Shown: positions 60,083-64,000 of the stretch, piece after piece | Position numbering within the stretch: position 1 is the first letter of the stretch | Layout of the letters: each line of letters starts with the position of its first letter | Assembly (NCBI RefSeq): GCF_030433645.1 | Contig: NZ_JAROCG010000001.1 | Location: forward strand, 186,001 to 250,000 | DNA: 64,000 bases | Direction of reading: 5' to 3' | DNA from: Arthrobacter burdickii | GTDB lineage: Bacteria > Actinomycetota > Actinomycetes > Actinomycetales > Micrococcaceae | Program-made: the position numbers and the translations under genes | The notes under the pieces: model-generated | What the model saw: the letters and a program-made list of their open reading frames with translations, nothing else | The model's database searches: none | Told to the model about the DNA's origin: nothing

Positions 60083-61123
60083 GTGACAGCCGCCCAGCCA
60101 GCGAGCGATGACCCCGCCGTTGCTCCCAGCATGAACGACGTCGCGCGCCGCGCAGGTGTCTCGCTCGGCACGGTCTCGCACGTCCTCAACAAGCCGGAGA
60201 TCGTGTCGGCGAAGACCATCGCCCGCGTCGCGGCCGCCATCGACGAACTGGGATTCGTCCGCAACGACGCGGCACGCTCGCTGGCAGCGGGCAGGAGCAA
60301 CACGGTGGGCCTGATCCTGACCGACGTCGGCAATTCGCTGTTCGTGGACATCGCACGCGGCGCCGAGGGTGCCGCCAGCACCGCCGGTCGCTCACTGCTC
60401 CTGGCCAACAGCGACGTGACGTTCCAGAAGCAGGAGTCCTACCTCGACATCTTCGACGAGGCCCGCGTGGCGGGGATCATCCTCGCCCCGCTGGACGCCG
60501 GACTCGACGGGGTGGACCGGGTACGCCGGCACGGCCGGAACATCGTGCTCGTCAATTACGCCGGTGACCGCACGGACTGCTGCAGCGTGGTGGTCGACGA
60601 GGAGCACGGAGGCTATCTCGCCGCGACGCACCTCATGGACATCGGCCGCACCCGGCTGCTGTTCGCAGGCGGACCGGAGGACCTCCACGCCGTCAACGCC
60701 CGCCGCGAGGGTGCGCGGCGTGCCGTGAGGGAACGCGGGAACGGCGTCAGCCTCGACGTCATCCCGAGCCGCAACCTGAAGAGCGCCAGCGGCCGCTCCA
60801 TCGCCCGGCAACTGCTCGACGACGGCACGCTCCCCGACGGCATCCTCGCCCCGGCCGACCAGCTCGCGGCGGGACTCATCCACGAACTGACGGATGCCGG
60901 CGTCTCGGTGCCAGGGGATGTCGCTGTCATCGGGTACGACAACAACCAGTTCGCGTCCGAGGCCGCCATCCCCATGTCCACGGTCAGCCAGCCGGGCCAC
61001 GAGATGGGGGAGGAAGCCCTGCGCCTCCTCCTCGACGAGATCGACAATCCCCGGAACCACCAACACCGCCGCATCACCCTCGACCCCTCGCTCATCGTGC
61101 GCAGGAGCACCGTCTCCCGGTAG
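60083..61123 (+). CDS. LacI-family regulator of the rhamnoside locus
   Basis: The 346-residue protein has a LacI helix-turn-helix (MNDVARRAGVSLGTVSHVLN, about residues 17-36) and the effector domain (NTVGLILTDVGNSLFVDIAR, then DGILAPADQLAAGLIHELTD and GDVAVIGYDNNQFASEAAIP). It starts at GTG 60083, though ATG 60131 is possible. It most likely binds the TTGAARCGCTTCAA palindromes at 51667 and 54104, repressing GH3 and the importer until a rhamnoside-derived inducer appears. The inducer is inferred. Confidence 0.92.
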   Translation: MTAAQPASDDPAVAPSMNDVARRAGVSLGTVSHVLNKPEIVSAKTIARVAAAIDELGFVRNDAARSLAAGRSNTVGLILTDVGNSLFVDIARGAEGAASTAGRSLLLANSDVTFQKQESYLDIFDEARVAGIILAPLDAGLDGVDRVRRHGRNIVLVNYAGDRTDCCSVVVDEEHGGYLAATHLMDIGRTRLLFAGGPEDLHAVNARREGARRAVRERGNGVSLDVIPSRNLKSASGRSIARQLLDDGTLPDGILAPADQLAAGLIHELTDAGVSVPGDVAVIGYDNNQFASEAAIPMSTVSQPGHEMGEEALRLLLDEIDNPRNHQHRRITLDPSLIVRRSTVSR

Positions 61124-61163
61124 TTCCGCTTCGAAGTGACACTCCCTGACCGCCACCTCGATT

Positions 61164-61179
61164 GGTTGCTTAGGCAACC
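61164..61179. promoter_or_regulatory. Inverted repeat ahead of the GtrA-like gene
   Basis: GGTTGC, TTAG, GCAACC form a 6-bp dyad; with flanks the right arm reads GCAACCTAA and the left TTGGTTGC. This resembles, but does not equal, iron-box sites of DtxR/IdeR regulators. A TAGACT element (61187-61192) sits just downstream. Confidence 0.4.
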
Positions 61180-61221
61180 TAAGGAGTAGACTGGTCTGTC
61201 ACCAAGAAAGGAAGTACAGCG

Positions 61222-61659
61222 GTGCGCGAAGCCCTGCAGCGGCTCGGATCCTTCACTGTCGTCGGCGCGGTCGCCTTCATCGTGGACATCTCCGTCTACA
61301 ACATCCTCGCCTCGGGGTTCGGCATCGGTCCCATCACCTCAAAGGTCGTATCCGTCACGCTGGCCACCGGCGTCTCCTGGCTCGGCAGCCACTACGTGAC
61401 CTTCCGTCAGTTCGCCGGCCGTCCGAAGCGCGAGGAGGCCCTGCTCTTCGGCCTCACGAACCTCGTCGGGCTCGGCATCGCCGCGGCGTGCCTCGTCGTC
61501 TCGCACTATCTCCTGGGGTTCACGAGCCCTCTGGCGAACAACATCTCGGCGAACGTCGTCGGCGTCCTCCTCGGCAACGTCTTCCGTTATGTCGCCTACC
61601 GGTTCTTCGTCTTCCGCCCCGTGCTGCAGGAAGCCGCCGAGCCCTCTTTTGCCGCCTGA
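61222..61659 (+). CDS. GtrA-like membrane protein
   Basis: The 145-residue protein has four transmembrane helices, and GSFTVVGAVAFIVDISVYNIL, VSWLGSHYVTFRQFAGR and the final NVFRYVAYRFFVFRP match GtrA (PF04138), which flips or delivers polyprenyl-linked sugars for wall or surface glycans. The start is GTG 61222 with AAGGAAG upstream. A dyad-containing promoter region precedes it. It stands alone, with no partner glycosyltransferase immediately adjacent. Confidence 0.92.
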   Translation: MREALQRLGSFTVVGAVAFIVDISVYNILASGFGIGPITSKVVSVTLATGVSWLGSHYVTFRQFAGRPKREEALLFGLTNLVGLGIAAACLVVSHYLLGFTSPLANNISANVVGVLLGNVFRYVAYRFFVFRPVLQEAAEPSFAA

Positions 61660-61842
61660 CCGCGCGGACCGCGGGGTTCACCACCCCTGATGTCCTGTGC
61701 GACTGGCAAGGGGCGTCGGCACGTCACGCGGGAGTGGGAACAGGCAGCACTCCATCGTAGGATGGGAAGCGATAGTCAGCATGCTTCCGACGACTCCCCG
61801 TCACCGATGCCGCCGATCCCCGCCTTTCGAAAAGACTCCTCC

Positions 61843-62583
61843 ATGCGTGTCCGCACTGCCCTTCCAGTCCTGGCCCTCAGCAGTGGACTCCTGCTTGCCG
61901 GCCCGGGAGCAGCCGCCGCGCTGCCGCCCCTGCCGTCGCTGCGGACCGCAGGCGAGGTAGCCCCGACCGTCCCCGATCCGGTGGTCGTCGCGCCGGCACC
62001 TGCCGAGCCGGCACCGTCCGCCCCCGCTCCTGAGCCCCCGCCCGGATCCGGCACGCCCGTTCAGCCCACGGCGCCGTCCGACCCTCCGCCGCCCCCTCCG
62101 CCGCCCGGGGAGCCATCGACACCGCCGGCCCCGTCGCCGGCGGAGCCGGTACCCTCCGAGCTGCCCGTCGAGGAGTCACCCGTCGACGAGCCGGAACCGG
62201 TGCCCTCCGCGACCAGTCCGGCACCCGACGCGTCGCCCTCCGCCACGCCGTCACCGAGCACCACGGACAGCAGCCCGACGCCGTCGAAACCCGCCCCCGC
62301 GGAGCCGCCGGCCGGTAACGCCGCCCGCGGCGTGGTCGGCGTGGAGGCGCCTGCGCCTGCACCTGCGTCGACCAGTCCGTCCTCCGGGATCCTCCCTACA
62401 GGGCCGGCGAACATCGGGACCGTGCAGCCGCAGGCCGAAGCCGTCGCGGAGACACAAACCCGGACCGCCGGCGGACCACCGCTGCGCTACGTGGCAGCCG
62501 GCGTCCTGAGCCTCGTGGCCCTCGGGCTGGCGATCGCGATCGCCGTCGTCGCGCAGCCCCGCAGGAGCCGGCGCACGCACTAG
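61843..62583 (+). CDS. Proline-rich surface protein with C-terminal anchor
   Basis: The 246-residue protein has a signal peptide (about 1-25, LALSSGLLLAGPGAAAALP) and then about 150 residues of Pro/Ala/Ser/Glu repeats (PAPAEPAPSAPAPEPPPGSG, SPSATPSPSTTDSSPTPSKP), likely extended outside the cell. A C-terminal helix (YVAAGVLSLVALGLAIAIAVVA) and QPRRSRRTH anchor it. No LPxTG is present at the right place; LPTG near residue 185 is not followed by an anchor. I chose ATG 61843 for the signal peptide, but there is no good ribosome site and an earlier start is possible. Function unknown. Confidence 0.7.
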   Translation: MRVRTALPVLALSSGLLLAGPGAAAALPPLPSLRTAGEVAPTVPDPVVVAPAPAEPAPSAPAPEPPPGSGTPVQPTAPSDPPPPPPPPGEPSTPPAPSPAEPVPSELPVEESPVDEPEPVPSATSPAPDASPSATPSPSTTDSSPTPSKPAPAEPPAGNAARGVVGVEAPAPAPASTSPSSGILPTGPANIGTVQPQAEAVAETQTRTAGGPPLRYVAAGVLSLVALGLAIAIAVVAQPRRSRRTH

Positions 62584-62600
62584 GACGGGCAGCGGAAACG

Positions 62601-62636
62601 CAGAAGGAGCCGGGAGTGACCTCCCGGCTCCTTCTG
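62601..62636. terminator. Strong bidirectional terminator
   Basis: CAGAAGGAGCCGGGAG, loop TGAC, and CTCCCGGCTCCTTCTG form a perfect 16-bp stem in the 69-base gap between two convergent genes. Confidence 0.88.
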
Positions 62637-62652
62637 TCTCCAGCTGTCGGAC

Positions 62653-64000
62653 CTAGCGGACCTGCAGGGTCAGCACTCCGGTCGAGTTGGACTGGACGAC
62701 CTCGATCTTCGTCCCGGTGCCGGCCACGACGACGGAGCCCTGCGGGTTCGCGGCGTCGTAGTAGGCGTTCGGGTTGGTGTCGTCGAACACGGCGGCGGCC
62801 GGCTGGGACGGCGCGGTGAGCGTGGTCATGCCCGCCGCAGTCTCCCGGTGGAGGTTCAGCGCATCGGTGGCCTGCTTGCCGAAGGTGGCGTCGAAGCTCT
62901 GGATGCGGTTGCGCACAACGGTGCCGTCGGACCAGGTAAGAGCCTTCGGGTGCGCGTCCACGGGCAGGGCCAGGCCCGCACCGGGGTGCTGGCGCGTGTT
63001 GTTGTTGCGCTGCGCGGTGTTCCAGTAGGTGATGCTCAGGCCGTCCTGGTACGCGTAGTGCTCCACGGTGTCGGGCGCGGTGACGCCCCAGCCGAAGTTG
63101 TACGGGCCGGTCGCGAGCGTGGCGTCATACCCTCCGTACGTGCGGTTCTCCGCGATGTAGAAGCGGTTGTTGCCCGCGGCGTCCTTGGGCAGGGTGACGA
63201 CGACGGCCTGCGGCGCCTTCGTGGCGTGGAACGAGGGGCCGATCTTGTGGACCGACTTCACGCCGGTGGTGGCGCGGTCGTAATCCAGCCAGCCGAGCTG
63301 CAGCTTCTCCCAGGCGCCCATGTGGTTCGGGGTGGTGCCGATGGAACCGTTCCCGTGGCCGAGCCACGACCCGGAGCTCATGAGCGTCCAGAAGCCGGTA
63401 CCGTTCTCTCCGCCGCTCGTGTCGTACAGGTCGGGCAGGCCGAGGTCGTGGCCGTACTCGTGCGCGAAGACGCCGAGGCCGCCGTTCTCCGGCTCCGTGG
63501 TGTAGTCACGGATCCAGAGGTTCGAGTTGCCGATCTTGATGCCGCCGTAGGGGTTGGCTGCGGGGCCGGCTGTGCCGCGGCCCGCCTGGCCTACCGCCCA
63601 GCGGTGCGACCAGATGGCCGACGACGCCGCGCCGGCTTCCTCGCCCTCGCCGGCGTGGATCGCCTGGAAGTGGTCGATGTAGCCGTCGGCCTCGTCGAAG
63701 TCGCCGTCCTTGTCGAAGTCGTAGCGGTCCCACTGGTCGAAGGTCGCGAGGTAGGCGTCGATCTCGGCGGGCGTCTTGCCTGCCGCGACCTGCGAGTCGT
63801 ACCAGGCGTTCGCCGTGTCCTGGACGAAGCGGGTCATGTCCGCCTGGCTCTCGGTCTCGCCGTAGCTGGCCGAGTTGTAGGGCACGGTGACCCAGTCGCT
63901 GACGTCGCCGTCGACCGTGTACCGGCCGCTCGACATCTCTCCGTAGACGCCCTTCAGCGACTCGCCCTCCTCGCCGAAGAACATGTCGAGGTAGTGCTCG
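62653..64000 (-). CDS. M6-family metalloprotease (immune inhibitor A-like), partial
   Basis: The gene runs off the right edge, leaving about the last 449 residues. It has EHYLDMFFGEEGES and YGEMSSGRYTVDGDVSDWVT, the M6 prodomain-to-catalytic junction, then FAHEYGHDLGLPDLYD with the HExxH zinc site and the downstream Asp, and MSSGSWLGHGNGSIG. These match peptidase M6 (InhA) proteases that are secreted and degrade proteins. The signal peptide and N-terminus lie beyond the window. The downstream terminator is the strong hairpin at 62601. The C-terminal part after the catalytic domain forms a small beta domain. Confidence 0.9.
   Translation of the reverse strand, partial: EHYLDMFFGEEGESLKGVYGEMSSGRYTVDGDVSDWVTVPYNSASYGETESQADMTRFVQDTANAWYDSQVAAGKTPAEIDAYLATFDQWDRYDFDKDGDFDEADGYIDHFQAIHAGEGEEAGAASSAIWSHRWAVGQAGRGTAGPAANPYGGIKIGNSNLWIRDYTTEPENGGLGVFAHEYGHDLGLPDLYDTSGGENGTGFWTLMSSGSWLGHGNGSIGTTPNHMGAWEKLQLGWLDYDRATTGVKSVHKIGPSFHATKAPQAVVVTLPKDAAGNNRFYIAENRTYGGYDATLATGPYNFGWGVTAPDTVEHYAYQDGLSITYWNTAQRNNNTRQHPGAGLALPVDAHPKALTWSDGTVVRNRIQSFDATFGKQATDALNLHRETAAGMTTLTAPSQPAAAVFDDTNPNAYYDAANPQGSVVVAGTGTKIEVVQSNSTGVLTLQVR

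Noticed and set aside
61843-62583. LPTG near residue 185 as a sorting signal.
   Set aside because: It lacks the five-residue pattern and is separated from the helix by about 30 residues.

Overview
This 64-kb window is chromosomal DNA from a high-GC actinobacterium. Gene content and style suggest a soil- or plant-associated Micrococcaceae member (Arthrobacter-like); that assignment is inference. The support is strong GC bias at third codon positions, many GTG/TTG starts with GGAGG-type ribosome sites, several apparently leaderless ATG genes, a SoxR-type regulon, and abundant carbohydrate importers of the CUT1 type. No rRNA, tRNA or CRISPR array was seen.

Layout. 0-9.2 kb: general genes, namely a partial universal stress protein, a Rossmann-fold oxidoreductase-like protein preceded by a strong hairpin, a CopC-like protein, an NCS2 purine permease, 3-hydroxybutyrate dehydrogenase with a divergent LysR regulator, a CPA1 Na+/H+ antiporter, a spermidine-synthase-like protein, a GNAT acetyltransferase and a thiamine-binding-like protein. 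9.3-23 kb: a pectin (rhamnogalacturonan I and galactan) utilisation locus, with a 1671-residue secreted protein joining a rhamnogalacturonan acetylesterase to a PL11 rhamnogalacturonan lyase, a LacI regulator, a CUT1 importer without its ATPase, an intracellular GH42 beta-galactosidase and a secreted GH53 endo-galactanase. 23-31 kb: an AEC transporter, a small acidic protein whose stop codon was hit by an IS481-family element, an MFS exporter, a BCCT transporter, a zinc alcohol dehydrogenase and a double-hotdog thioesterase.

31-45 kb: an exopolysaccharide region. One minus-strand unit encodes PelG-like and PelF-like proteins and a glycoside-hydrolase-like protein coupled to PelF. A second minus-strand unit encodes a cellulose-synthase-like GT2, an ArnT/PMT-type GT, a DUF4397 surface protein, a GH8 endoglucanase-like protein and a class F sortase with a lipobox. 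A lipoprotein gene lies between them and a second glycosidase-like gene lies at the end. PelA, PelB, PelC, PelD and PelE homologues were not seen, so this is a non-canonical arrangement.

45.9-51.5 kb: SGNH hydrolase, P-loop kinase, ThuA and Gfo/Idh pair, NmrA-type reductase, SoxR, and a flavin reductase with a textbook SoxR-box promoter. 51.7-61.1 kb: a second sugar locus (secreted GH3, CUT1 importer without ATPase, cytoplasmic GH78 alpha-L-rhamnosidase, LacI), with two near-identical palindromic operators ahead of GH3 and the binding protein. 61.2-64 kb: a GtrA-like membrane protein, a proline-rich surface protein and a truncated M6 metalloprotease.

The two sugar loci are complementary: the first cuts the rhamnogalacturonan backbone and galactan side chains outside the cell, and the second trims rhamnose-containing oligosaccharides or glycosides inside it.
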